DNA from: Mangrovimicrobium sediminis | GTDB lineage: Bacteria; Pseudomonadota; Gammaproteobacteria; Pseudomonadales; Halieaceae | DNA length: 64,000 nt | Direction: 5' to 3' | NCBI RefSeq assembly: GCF_004745945.1 | Contig: NZ_SRLE01000008.1 | Span: 186,001 to 250,000 of the forward strand | Part shown: piece after piece, positions 11,609 through 19,789 of the stretch | Position numbering within the stretch: the stretch's first letter is position 1 | Layout: the number at the start of each line of letters is the position of its first letter | The notes under the pieces: generated by a model | What the model was told of the DNA's origin: nothing | The model's database searches: none | The model's input: the letters and a program-made list of their open reading frames with translations, nothing else | Program-made: the position numbers and the translations under genes

Positions 11609-12540
11609 TCCTGCGGGCCTACGCGCGCGAGATCCTGTTTCCCGACGAGCCCGCTGCGGCGCCGTCGAGTCCGACACTGCAGGTCGAGACGGCTTACCCG
11701 CCTATCGCCCTGCGTCGCCGCAGTTCACCCCCGCCAGCCTTCACACATTCTAGTAGTCCCCAGCTTCTGGCCGGGCGCCGGGTCTGGTTTGCCGCAGCGC
11801 GTCCATTTGCCGACAGCAGCGGGCAGCAGCGCTGGCAGATGTACGTCGACGAGTCGCTGGTGTTGTGCTGGTCCGGTGATGCGACAGACATCGAGTACTG
11901 GCCGGGCGCAGACTTTTCTGTCGACAGCCTGCGGTTCTGGGTACTGCATACCCTGGTGCCCATATGCCTGGCGCTCAATGGTGAGGCCGAAGTCCTGCAC
12001 GCCGGCGCCGTGCTGCGCGGCGGCCAGGTGCTGGGTTTCTGCGGCGCCTCGCGTGCCGGCAAATCCACGCTGACCGACTACTGCCTGCAGCGCGGTGACG
12101 CGCTGGTCGCCGACGACGCCCTCGCGCTGGTGCTGCACGCAGCGGCTGGCGAACATGCGCGGGAGATCCCCGGCGCAGACGCCGGGCGCTCCGGGGCGCC
12201 GGTGCTCGCCCTGCCGGCACACCCCTTCCACCGGCCCTACCGCCAGGTCGAAGATCTCGGCGTGCTGGCGGAAAACCCCGCGGCGGCTCCCGCCCCCCTG
12301 CGTGCCCTGGTGCACCTGGTGCCGGTGGCGGCGCAGCAACCGGCGCGCCTGGCCCCGGTGTCCGGCGTGGCGGCCTGGCGAATCGTGCACGACAGTGTGT
12401 TCAGCGCCCTGCACTACATGCGCCCGCGCCAGTTCAGCGGTGTGGCGCAACTCGCCGACCGGGTGCCGGTGTACCAGTTGGAACTGCCCCACGACCTCGC
12501 CCGGCTCGATGAGGTATACGAACTGCTCGGCGGTGTGTGA
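11566..12540 (+). CDS. HPr kinase-like P-loop ATPase (HprK-related)
   Basis: The protein has about 324 residues. The C-terminal half resembles the HPr(Ser) kinase/phosphorylase fold: Walker A GASRAGKSTLTDYCLQRG and, about 20 residues on, VADDALAL as the Walker B-like acidic pair. The N-terminal half (LRAYAREILFPDE, WYW-poor beta-rich segments) is not recognised. No PTS genes are nearby, so phosphorylation of HPr is unlikely. HprK-related kinases of this sort are known from cassettes with a PqqD-like protein and a PF14907 nucleotidyltransferase, and both of these occur elsewhere in this window. The start is uncertain: the GTG at 11566 overlaps the peptide gene by 43 nt and has only a weak ribosome site. 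Confidence 0.7.
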   Translation: MRSSFRLPSQPDPLILRAYAREILFPDEPAAAPSSPTLQVETAYPPIALRRRSSPPPAFTHSSSPQLLAGRRVWFAAARPFADSSGQQRWQMYVDESLVLCWSGDATDIEYWPGADFSVDSLRFWVLHTLVPICLALNGEAEVLHAGAVLRGGQVLGFCGASRAGKSTLTDYCLQRGDALVADDALALVLHAAAGEHAREIPGADAGRSGAPVLALPAHPFHRPYRQVEDLGVLAENPAAAPAPLRALVHLVPVAAQQPARLAPVSGVAAWRIVHDSVFSALHYMRPRQFSGVAQLADRVPVYQLELPHDLARLDEVYELLGGV

Positions 12541-12628
12541 CGCGCGTCAAGTAGTGACTCTTTTCGCCGGCAAGTTTGTTGCATTCGACCTTGATTGCCA
12601 TAGAATCGTGGCCAAGCAGGGGTCAAAT

Positions 12629-12645
12629 TATAACGACCGGTCGTT
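12629..12645 (+). promoter_or_regulatory. Candidate -10 box overlapping a 14-bp palindrome (possible operator)
   Basis: TATAAC (12629-12634) runs into the perfect palindrome AACGACCGGTCGTT (12632-12645), 13 nt before the ATG of the secreted propeller gene. GACCGGTC cores are typical of some TetR-family operators. The -35 is poor at the expected distance; a second -10-like TAGAAT is at 12601. A repressor-controlled promoter is inferred from the overlap only. Confidence 0.33.
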
Positions 12646-12658
12646 TTCCGGAGTCTTT

Positions 12659-14665
12659 ATGTCATTCTTTCCAAGATGGACTTGCGCAGTTGCGCTGGGC
12701 GCTGCGTTGTCCGCAACCGGTGCCTGGGGCGCGGCTATCCAGCAGCAGATCCTCGACAACAACGGATCCGGCATCGGTACCGGCGGCGACTCCGTCGCTG
12801 TCGCCGGCGAGTGGGCGCTGGTCGGCGATACCGACAATTGCCGGGTGTATGTCTACCGCCTGGACCAGACCACCAAGCTCTGGGGCGATGGCGGCAAAAA
12901 CACGGGTACCGTGCAGCCGGGTGTGCCGCACAGCCAGTTGAACCCGCGCAACAGCTGTTCCGCGGCGGAGTACGGCGGCTTCGGCAACGCGGTGTCGATT
13001 TCGCGAGACCTGCTGGTCGTCGGCGCCCCGCTGGCCAAGACCGGTGGACCGGTGCGCTACGGTATCGTCTACCTGTTCTCCTACGACAGCGGCAGCGACG
13101 AGTGGGTGATCGACCCCGGCATCGGTGAGCCGGTCGCTTTCAGCGGGCCGGGCACCATCGTCGATGACCGGCAGGCCGGCGCAGGCTTTGGCACCCAGGT
13201 CTCCGTGCGCTACTCGGAACTCGCCGATGAGGCCCTGATCCTGGCCGGCGCGCCCTTCTACGACGGTCCCAATGGCGTCAACGCCGGGCGCGCTTACGCC
13301 TACCTCTGGGACGGCGCTACCAGCACCGTCGAACTGATCGGCACCTACGACGGCGACGCCACCGGCGATCGCTTCGGTAGCTCGATTACCTCCAACGGCG
13401 TGCGCATTCTCGCCGGTGCGCCGAATGCCGATGTCGTGCTGCCGGACACCACCGTGGCCATCGACAGCGGTAGGGCCTACCTGTTCAGTTTCGACCGTGC
13501 CAACTTCCCGGCGCTGGCCCTCGACCAGATCGTGCCGGGCACCGCGGAACCGATGTCCGGGCTGGTCGTGCCGGGCATGAACCTGGCGCGCGAGGCGTCA
13601 CTGAGCATCGACGGCGTGATGCTGCTCTCCGGCAACACCAATTTCAGTGGCGCGCAGGTGTTGTACCGCGGCGGCGGTACCTGTGGCGCAGACGAATACT
13701 GTCACGACGCGACCCTGCCGGGCACCCTCAGCGGCGACGTGACGCAAAGCGGTGTCTCGGCGGCGTTTGGCTATTCCGCCCGCTCCGTGCAGGTGTATAC
13801 CAACAACCGCACGATCGGTGCCGACCGGATTTCACCCGGACCGGCCTACCAGGTCGCTCCTCCTGGTGGCCTGGAGAGCAGGTTCGGCCAGGACATCAGC
13901 CTGTCCGGACAGTGGCTGGAGGTCAACGGCGACGCCACCGACCGCGCCTACATGTTCGGCGCGGTGTGTGCCGGCGATGTCCAGCTCACCGCCATGGAGT
14001 GGACGATGATCGGCCTGCCCTGCGATATCGGTTCCGGCTCGGCCACCATCGACGATATTTTCACACCATCGCTGGGCGTCTACGGCACCGACTGGATCAT
14101 GTACCAGCAGGACGGCGTCGATTTCGGCGGGCAGTCTTCGGTGTACGAGGTGATGAGCGATACCGACACCATGACCCAGGGCGTGGGTTACTGGATCATT
14201 TCCGCGGTAGATGCGGTTGTCGATTTCGGCCTGAGTGTCGGCACCAAGGCCGCCACGCCCTCGGTGTCGGATCCGCTGGCGCGCCTGAGCGTCACCGAGG
14301 TCTTCAGCCTCGATCTCAAGGGCCTGCTCAGCGGCTGGAGCGCGCCGTCGACGGACTTGCGCGTGATGCTGTCCAACCCCTTCCCGCAGCCGGTGAACTG
14401 GGGCGAGACCATCATCAATGACGGCACCGCGCTGAACACCGTCGCCAGCGTGCCGGTGCAGACGCTGTTCTTCGAGGGCGGCGACAACCAGGCGTATGTC
14501 TACAACGCCGCCAGCGGTGGCTATACGGCAATCAGCACCGATACCCCGGGAATGCCGCGCCAGATCAACTCCGGCGAAGGCTATTTTGTACGCTTCAGCG
14601 GTACTGGCGCCACACTGGTCCAGTCGGCGCCTACCTCGCTGTTGCAGACTTCCGTTTCGAACTGA
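12659..14665 (+). CDS. Secreted FG-GAP/integrin-like beta-propeller protein
   Basis: The protein has 668 residues. A signal peptide is clear (MSFFPRWTCAVALGAALSA.. ending near AWGA). Residues 25-440 hold repeated units of the type GxxVAVAGEWALVGD.., FGNAVSISRDLLVVGAP, FGTQVSVR..ILAGAP, DRFGSSITSNGVRILAGAP, each followed by a Y-x-F/W segment, which is the FG-GAP propeller pattern. From about residue 440 a separate domain begins (AMEWTMIGLPCDIGSG.. GYWIISA.. GEGYFVRFSG) without a sorting signal such as PEP-CTERM that I can recognise. It is probably periplasmic or extracellular. Upstream lies a palindromic promoter region, downstream two other exported proteins. Confidence 0.72.
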   Translation: MSFFPRWTCAVALGAALSATGAWGAAIQQQILDNNGSGIGTGGDSVAVAGEWALVGDTDNCRVYVYRLDQTTKLWGDGGKNTGTVQPGVPHSQLNPRNSCSAAEYGGFGNAVSISRDLLVVGAPLAKTGGPVRYGIVYLFSYDSGSDEWVIDPGIGEPVAFSGPGTIVDDRQAGAGFGTQVSVRYSELADEALILAGAPFYDGPNGVNAGRAYAYLWDGATSTVELIGTYDGDATGDRFGSSITSNGVRILAGAPNADVVLPDTTVAIDSGRAYLFSFDRANFPALALDQIVPGTAEPMSGLVVPGMNLAREASLSIDGVMLLSGNTNFSGAQVLYRGGGTCGADEYCHDATLPGTLSGDVTQSGVSAAFGYSARSVQVYTNNRTIGADRISPGPAYQVAPPGGLESRFGQDISLSGQWLEVNGDATDRAYMFGAVCAGDVQLTAMEWTMIGLPCDIGSGSATIDDIFTPSLGVYGTDWIMYQQDGVDFGGQSSVYEVMSDTDTMTQGVGYWIISAVDAVVDFGLSVGTKAATPSVSDPLARLSVTEVFSLDLKGLLSGWSAPSTDLRVMLSNPFPQPVNWGETIINDGTALNTVASVPVQTLFFEGGDNQAYVYNAASGGYTAISTDTPGMPRQINSGEGYFVRFSGTGATLVQSAPTSLLQTSVSN

Positions 14666-14677
14666 CGCGGCACGACC

Positions 14678-15448
14678 ATGCAAGCATTTAGACACGCAGT
14701 TCCAGTCCTCCTTGGTCTCGTCCTCGGCGCCACCAGTGCCGTTGCCGAGGCCGGTTCATCATCCCGGCGTGACGCAGGCGACGAAGCCGCGCAGTGGTAC
14801 GTCCGCGCCGAGGTCAGTGTTCGCGACCCGCTCGACGGCAGCGTGTCCCGCGCGGACAACGCCGCGGTGTTCGGTGTTCTCGCTGCCAGCAGCGATACTT
14901 ATGATCGCCACGATATCCCGGCCTACGCCTCGACGGCGGGCGCCCGTATCGCGGGTGTGTTTGTGCACGATGACTGGTCCGAGCACGCCGGTGAGTACCA
15001 CAGCGACTACCGCAGCGGCCCCACCCGGCGCGCGGCATGGCCGTTTACCGTCAACAGCTCGGTCAACGGCGCCGTGGTCACCGTGAGCTGGGATGGCCTG
15101 TATGAAGTGACCACCGCACCGGAGGGCTCGGCGAGCTCCTACGAGGCGCGACTGGATGCCGACAGCCGCACCCTGCGCCGCCTCAAACTGGTCGATCTCA
15201 CTACCGGCGAGATCATTCCCGCTTATCGCAAGGGCGGGCTGAACACCTACAGTTTCACCCTCGCCGACGGCGAGCGCAGCCGCCAGCTGCTGTGGGTGCT
15301 GGGCGCGGTCAAGGGCAGCTACCTCGAGGCCAGCAATCGCGCCGCGGCTTATATGCAGCGTCAGGTGGAGGTCCAGGCCAATAGCAAGGCCGTCGAGCGG
15401 CGCTCGTCGAAGGCCCACCCGGTGTTCGGTTACCCGCCGGTCAACTGA
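14678..15448 (+). CDS. Secreted protein of unknown function
   Basis: This is a 256-residue protein I do not recognise. An N-terminal signal peptide (AVPVLLGLVLGATSAVAEAG) is followed by a mixed, likely beta-rich region with many Asp, Ser and Tyr (VRAEVSVRDPLDGSVSR, GVFVHDDWSEHAGEYHSDYRSG). The C-terminal third is more helical and basic (ASNRAAAYMQRQVEVQANSKAVERR). It starts 12 nt after the propeller gene and is therefore probably in the same operon. No catalytic motif is visible. Confidence 0.6.
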   Translation: MQAFRHAVPVLLGLVLGATSAVAEAGSSSRRDAGDEAAQWYVRAEVSVRDPLDGSVSRADNAAVFGVLAASSDTYDRHDIPAYASTAGARIAGVFVHDDWSEHAGEYHSDYRSGPTRRAAWPFTVNSSVNGAVVTVSWDGLYEVTTAPEGSASSYEARLDADSRTLRRLKLVDLTTGEIIPAYRKGGLNTYSFTLADGERSRQLLWVLGAVKGSYLEASNRAAAYMQRQVEVQANSKAVERRSSKAHPVFGYPPVN

Positions 15449-15528
15449 GCGCGGTCGCTCTGGATCAACGGCCTGCCGCGACCTAGAATGGGCGGCAGGC
15501 AATCGACAACAACGAGGACTCCCCAACC

Positions 15529-15975
15529 ATGCGCGAACATCTCAAGCGCTTGCGGCCCGTCGCAGCGGGGCTGGCCCTGCTTCCCCTGGCTGCCTTCGCC
15601 GCGCTGACCCCGGAGCAGGTAGCCGAGGTGGTCGCCGAGGCCCAGGCCGCCGGAAACCCGCCGGAGTCCATTCTGGAGACCCTGCAGCAGCAGGGCATGT
15701 CGCTGGAGGAAGCGGTGACCCAGGCGGTCAGCGTCGCGGGTGGGGGTGAACTCAAGGCCCGACTCGCGCGCGCCGGTATCTGCTCCTCGGGCGATATCGC
15801 CCAGGCCGAGGCGATCGGCAACGCGCTCTACCAGGGCGCCGACAGCGCGCTCAGCGACAGCGTCAGCCAGGCGGTCGCCGACTACGTATCCACCAGCTGC
15901 AACACCGCCCGCGGCATTCCGCGTTCCTCACCCGGTGAGGGCGCCGTAGACCCGATTCCCGGCAGCCCCGCCTGA
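15529..15975 (+). CDS. Small exported protein of unknown function
   Basis: A 148-residue protein with a signal peptide ending near AAFA (residues 1-24). The rest is Ala/Gln/Ser-rich and predicted mostly helical (PEQVAEVVAEAQAAGNPPESILETLQQQG). Two Cys (AGICSSGD and STSCNTAR) could form a disulfide. It has a Pro/Gly-rich tail. AGGA lies about 14 nt before the ATG. It lies 80 nt after the preceding secreted protein and 34 nt before the O-antigen-ligase-like gene; a role in the polysaccharide locus is possible but not shown. Confidence 0.6.
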   Translation: MREHLKRLRPVAAGLALLPLAAFAALTPEQVAEVVAEAQAAGNPPESILETLQQQGMSLEEAVTQAVSVAGGGELKARLARAGICSSGDIAQAEAIGNALYQGADSALSDSVSQAVADYVSTSCNTARGIPRSSPGEGAVDPIPGSPA

Positions 15976-16009
15976 GGCCGGGTCCGCCGCCCGCCGGTCC
16001 GCGCAAGCC

Positions 16010-17434
16010 GTGACCCGGGGCGCAGCAGACACCCACCACAGCACCGCTTCCGGCGGCGAGCGCCTGGTCTTCGCCGGGTTCCTCGCCGTGTTGTTCTGGG
16101 CACCCCTGCCGTTTGCTTCCAACCGGGTGTGGGCCGGCGCGCTGCTGTGCCTGCTGCTGGCCCTGCTGTCCCTGGCCTGGGCGCTGCTGGCCCTGCGCGG
16201 CCGGGCGCACATCGCTCCCGCCACCTGGCGCCGGGCGCGCCTGCCGCTGGCAGTGTTGGCCCTGGTGCAGGCCTGGGTGTTGCTGCAGACCTTGCCACTG
16301 CCGCCTGCGCTGCTCGCGGCTCTCTCGCCGCAGGCCGCCCGCTGGCAGCCCGGCGATGGCTGGGCGCCGCTGTCCCTGGACCCGACCGCAACCCGCTATT
16401 ACCTGCTGCGCGGGTGCGCGATCTCGCTGGGGTTTTTCCTCGCCGTGGCGACGCTGGATTCCACGCACCGGGTGCGCCGCCTGTTGCAGGTGCTCGTGGC
16501 CAGCGGCACCTGCCAGGCGGTGTTCGGCGTTCTGATGGTGTTGACCGGCCTGGAACTCGGCTTCTTCGTGCACAAGTATGTCGGGCTGGGCGCCGCTACC
16601 GGCACCTTCGTTAACAGCAACCACTTCGCCGGCTACCTGGTCATGTGCCTGGCGGCGGGCACCGGCCTGCTGCTGGCGCAATTGCACAGCGGTCCCGCGC
16701 GCAGCCTGCGCCAGCACCTGCGCGACGCGCTGGCCCTGCTGCTGAGTTCGCGCATGCGCCTGCGGGTCTATCTCGCGCTGATGGTCATCGCCCTGGTCAT
16801 GACCCACTCGCGCATGGGCAACCTCGCGTTTTTCCTTTCACTGGCGATTGCCGGCGCCCTCGCGCTGCTCGCCGGCAGGCGTTTTTCCTGGTCCCTGGTG
16901 CTGTTCCTGGCCAGCCTGTTCCTGGTGGACATGCTGATCCTGGGTCACTGGTTCGGCGTCGACCGGCTGATTCACCGGCTCGGAGAGGTCGGCAGCCAGC
17001 CGGGTGCCGAGCTCACCCGCTACGCCCTGAACCGGGACAGCCTGCCCTATCTCGGCGACTTCCTGCTCACCGGTAGCGGCGGTGGCTCGTTCTACGGGAT
17101 ATTCCCCAATTACCAGGGCGCCGCGGTGGACGGCTACTTCGAGCATGTGCACAACGACTACCTCGAATTCGCCCTGGAACTGGGCCTGCCCGCGGCGGCG
17201 CTACTCGCCATCGCTGCCGGCTATTGCCTGTGGCAGGCGCTGGCCACGCAGCGGCTGCGTCGCAACCCGTTATTGCGCGGTGCAGGGTTCAGCGTGGTGA
17301 TGGCGGGAGCCTGGGCGGGCCTGCACTCGGCGGTCGATTTCAACCTGCAGATACCGGCCAACGGCCTGACTTTAGCCGTATTGCTGGCTCTGGGCTGCGT
17401 AATTCGTGAATTGTCCAGCAATAACAAACAATAG
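16010..17434 (+). CDS. O-antigen ligase/polymerase family membrane protein (Wzy_C type)
   Basis: This polytopic inner-membrane protein has 474 residues and about 11-12 hydrophobic helices. The PF04932-like core includes MTHSRMGNLAFFLSLAIAG and, after a large periplasmic loop, EHVHNDYLEFALELG, the HNxYLE motif of WaaL/Wzy-type enzymes. It would polymerise lipid-linked repeat units or transfer the chain to an acceptor. The locus has a second candidate polymerase, EpsG-type, at 26367-27419, so ligase and polymerase roles cannot be assigned between them. It starts with GTG and opens the polysaccharide locus. Confidence 0.85.
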   Translation: MTRGAADTHHSTASGGERLVFAGFLAVLFWAPLPFASNRVWAGALLCLLLALLSLAWALLALRGRAHIAPATWRRARLPLAVLALVQAWVLLQTLPLPPALLAALSPQAARWQPGDGWAPLSLDPTATRYYLLRGCAISLGFFLAVATLDSTHRVRRLLQVLVASGTCQAVFGVLMVLTGLELGFFVHKYVGLGAATGTFVNSNHFAGYLVMCLAAGTGLLLAQLHSGPARSLRQHLRDALALLLSSRMRLRVYLALMVIALVMTHSRMGNLAFFLSLAIAGALALLAGRRFSWSLVLFLASLFLVDMLILGHWFGVDRLIHRLGEVGSQPGAELTRYALNRDSLPYLGDFLLTGSGGGSFYGIFPNYQGAAVDGYFEHVHNDYLEFALELGLPAAALLAIAAGYCLWQALATQRLRRNPLLRGAGFSVVMAGAWAGLHSAVDFNLQIPANGLTLAVLLALGCVIRELSSNNKQ

Positions 17435-17447
17435 GGCCTGTGTAACA

Positions 17448-17476
17448 TTCCCAGAGTACGGGTATGACTATATACT
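17448..17476 (+). promoter_or_regulatory. Candidate sigma-70 promoter for the outer-membrane barrel gene
   Basis: TTCCCA (17448-17453) and TATACT (17471-17476) are spaced by exactly 17 bp in a locally AT-rich gap. An in-frame ATG at 17464 would lie within this promoter, so the next ATG at 17554 is the more likely start of the following gene, giving a leader of about 70 nt. Confidence 0.42.
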
Positions 17477-17553
17477 CCCGAAGTGCGCTACCCATGCTAT
17501 TGCGAGTTTTGTGGCTGCCAAGCCCGCTGTCTCGCCCAACACAACAACTAGAG

Positions 17554-18762
17554 ATGCTCGCACGTTATATTAAAATTTCAGGGGCAGTGGCCTTTTCGGC
17601 CGCCGCATTGTGCTCTACGGCGGTAATGGCGGTGGAGCCCGCGGCTATTCGCCTCGGGCCGCTGTATATGGCGCCGACGCTCAGTGTCGAGACCAGCCAT
17701 ACCGACAACCTGTTCCGGTCCGCCAACGATCCGAAATCGACGCTGATCCTGACCACGCTGCCGCGGGTGGAAACCTGGCTGCAGGATGGCAACAACACCT
17801 ACCTGCTCGGCTACCAGATCGAAGACTTCCGCTACTCCTCCAGCCACGAGGATGACTTCACCGACCAGCAGGTCGACGGCAAGATCCACCACGAGTTCAC
17901 CGCCCGCCATGCGGTCAATGCCTACGCGCGGTTCTACGATGGTCACGAGGAGCGCGGCACAGGTCTCAGCGAGGGCGATATCGCCGACCTGATCGACGAA
18001 CCGATCGCCCTGGAGCGGCTCGGTTATGGCGGCGATTACACCTTCGGCGCCAACGCCTCGCGCGGCCGGCTCAACCTCGCCTACGATTTCGAGGACCTCG
18101 AGTACACCAACTTCCGCGATATCACCCGCTTCCGCAATCGCGAGCAGGACCGCCTGGGCGGTACCTTCTTCTGGGCGCTCGCCCCGCGCACCGACCTGGT
18201 GGCGGAAGTGCGCTACTACGACAACGCCTACGACGAGGTTTCCACCACCGACGCCGCCGGCAGCCGCGACAGCGAAGAGTGGAACTACTACCTGGGCGCC
18301 GAGTGGGATGCCACCGCGCGCACCAGCGGCAGTGTGCGCCTGGGCTGGTATGAGCGCGACTACGAGTCGAACGCCCGCGACGCCACCAACGGGTTTTCCT
18401 GGGAAGTGAGCGTCGATTACGCCCTGCGCAGCTACTCCATTTTCAACCTGGCGACACGCCGTTTCTCCCAGGAGACCAACGGCCTCGGTGATGCCATCGA
18501 CGCCGAGGAATACGAGGCCAGCTGGCAGCATGACTGGAGCGGGCTGTCCTCGACCTACCTGCGCGTCCTCTACGGCAACGACGACTACACCGGCATCACC
18601 CGCGAGGACGATCGCTGGTCCGCGGAGGCGCGCTACCAGCGCCGGGTGCGGCGCTGGTTCGACCTCGGCTGCGGCTACCGCTACGAGGAGCGTGACTCCG
18701 AGGCGGCCTCGCTGGACTACGACCGCAACGTATTCTTCGTGGAGGCCCAGTTCAGCCTCTGA
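17554..18762 (+). CDS. Outer-membrane beta-barrel protein of the exopolysaccharide locus
   Basis: The protein has 402 residues from the ATG at 17554. A signal peptide (ISGAVAFSAAALCSTAVMA) is followed by alternating hydrophobic/polar strands rich in Tyr, Asp, Glu and Arg (TYLLGYQIEDFRYSSSHED, GRLNLAYDFEDLEYTNFRD). It ends in a strand with terminal aromatic/Leu residues (NVFFVEAQFSL), typical of barrel proteins folded by BAM. Such BBP2-like barrels are common beside Wza/Wzc genes in exopolysaccharide loci. As the Wza here is short, the barrel may serve as the outer-membrane channel. That role is inferred from context. Confidence 0.75.
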   Translation: MLARYIKISGAVAFSAAALCSTAVMAVEPAAIRLGPLYMAPTLSVETSHTDNLFRSANDPKSTLILTTLPRVETWLQDGNNTYLLGYQIEDFRYSSSHEDDFTDQQVDGKIHHEFTARHAVNAYARFYDGHEERGTGLSEGDIADLIDEPIALERLGYGGDYTFGANASRGRLNLAYDFEDLEYTNFRDITRFRNREQDRLGGTFFWALAPRTDLVAEVRYYDNAYDEVSTTDAAGSRDSEEWNYYLGAEWDATARTSGSVRLGWYERDYESNARDATNGFSWEVSVDYALRSYSIFNLATRRFSQETNGLGDAIDAEEYEASWQHDWSGLSSTYLRVLYGNDDYTGITREDDRWSAEARYQRRVRRWFDLGCGYRYEERDSEAASLDYDRNVFFVEAQFSL

Positions 18763-18776
18763 CCCGGGCTGGCTCG

Positions 18777-19238
18777 ATGGCCTTCATGCTTCGCCCTGTC
18801 TCCCTTGCTGTTTTCGTCGCCGGCCTGGCGGGTCTCATCGCAATGTCGATTTCTACCGCCTCCACCGACCTGCGCCTGGCACCGCTGGCGACTGAAGTGA
18901 GTTTCTGGGGTCGCGATGGCTACCAGCCGTCGCCGTCCCGGCGCGAGCAGGTGGCTGCGGGGCTCTCCGCCTTGCGCGAGGAATCACCCGACCACGCCCG
19001 CCTGCTGACGGTATCCGCCGCCCGGCTCGACCGCGAGGCGCGCTGGGCGACAGACACAGTGGAGAGCGAGCGCTTGCGCGATGCCGCCGTCACCATGCAG
19101 CGCCGCGCGCTCGGTGCGCGGCCCGCCCACGGACAGGGCTGGCGAATGCTGATACAGTATTCCCCCGCAGGTCCGCGCGGCGAGGCCACCCGGCGCGAGG
19201 CCTTCGAGCAGCTGCAGACCCTGCGCGCGGGGCGGTGA
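18777..19238 (+). CDS. Small membrane-anchored protein of unknown function in the polysaccharide locus
   Basis: A 153-residue protein with one N-terminal hydrophobic helix (VSLAVFVAGLAGLIAMSIS), then a soluble, Arg/Ala-rich, probably helical periplasmic part that might fold as TPR-like helices (RREQVAAGLSALREESPDHARLL). It is not recognised. It lies 14 nt after the barrel gene and 5 nt before the Wza-like gene, so it is probably part of the export unit. Confidence 0.6.
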   Translation: MAFMLRPVSLAVFVAGLAGLIAMSISTASTDLRLAPLATEVSFWGRDGYQPSPSRREQVAAGLSALREESPDHARLLTVSAARLDREARWATDTVESERLRDAAVTMQRRALGARPAHGQGWRMLIQYSPAGPRGEATRREAFEQLQTLRAGR

Positions 19239-19243
19239 GATAG

Positions 19244-19789
19244 ATGGCAAACACTCTATGGAAAGCGGCGCTGTGCCTGTTGTGCGCCTGGGCCATGCAG
19301 GCCGGCGCCCAGGTCAGCGCCCAGGACGGCGGTTACTCGCTGAATGCCGGCGACACCATCCGCATCTACGTTTACGGCGAGCCCGACCTCACCTTCGACA
19401 ACCTGCTGATCGGGCACAGCGGCCGCATCTCCTATCCCTTCCTCGGTGAACTCGCGGTGGCCGGCAAGACCGTGGCCCAGCTGCAGGAGCGCCTGGTGGA
19501 GGGTTTGCGCCCGGACTACCTGGTGGACCCGCGGGTCTCGGTCAACGTGGTCAAGTACCGGCAGTTCTTCGTCAACGGCGAGGTGAGTCACCCCGGCGGG
19601 GTGGACTTCCAGCCCGGCCTCACCCTGCGCAAGGCCATCGCCCTGGCCGGCGGCTACACCGAACGCGCTAATCGCAAGTTCGCCCTGGTCATCGCCGACG
19701 ACGACCCGCAGCGGCGCGAGCAAAAAGTCGACCTCGATTACCAGGTGCGGCCCGGCGATATCATCACCATCCAGGACACCTTCTTCTGA
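19244..19789 (+). CDS. Short polysaccharide export protein (Wza/Poly_export with SLBB)
   Basis: The 181 residues comprise a signal peptide (about 1-24, no convincing lipobox), a Poly_export domain (YSLNAGDTIRIYVYGEPDLT, GRISYPFLGELAVAGKT, LVDPRVSVNVVKYR) and a single SLBB domain (FFVNGEVSHPGGVDFQPGLTLRKAIALAGGYT). Full Wza is about 380 residues with two or more SLBB-like domains and a C-terminal outer-membrane helix, both absent here. It would form the periplasmic ring of the exporter. The stop overlaps the wzc start (TGATG). Confidence 0.9.
   Translation: MANTLWKAALCLLCAWAMQAGAQVSAQDGGYSLNAGDTIRIYVYGEPDLTFDNLLIGHSGRISYPFLGELAVAGKTVAQLQERLVEGLRPDYLVDPRVSVNVVKYRQFFVNGEVSHPGGVDFQPGLTLRKAIALAGGYTERANRKFALVIADDDPQRREQKVDLDYQVRPGDIITIQDTFF

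Noticed and set aside
11566-12540. True HPr kinase HprK
   Set aside because: No ptsH or other PTS gene is near, the N-terminal half is not that of HprK, and only the P-loop half matches.
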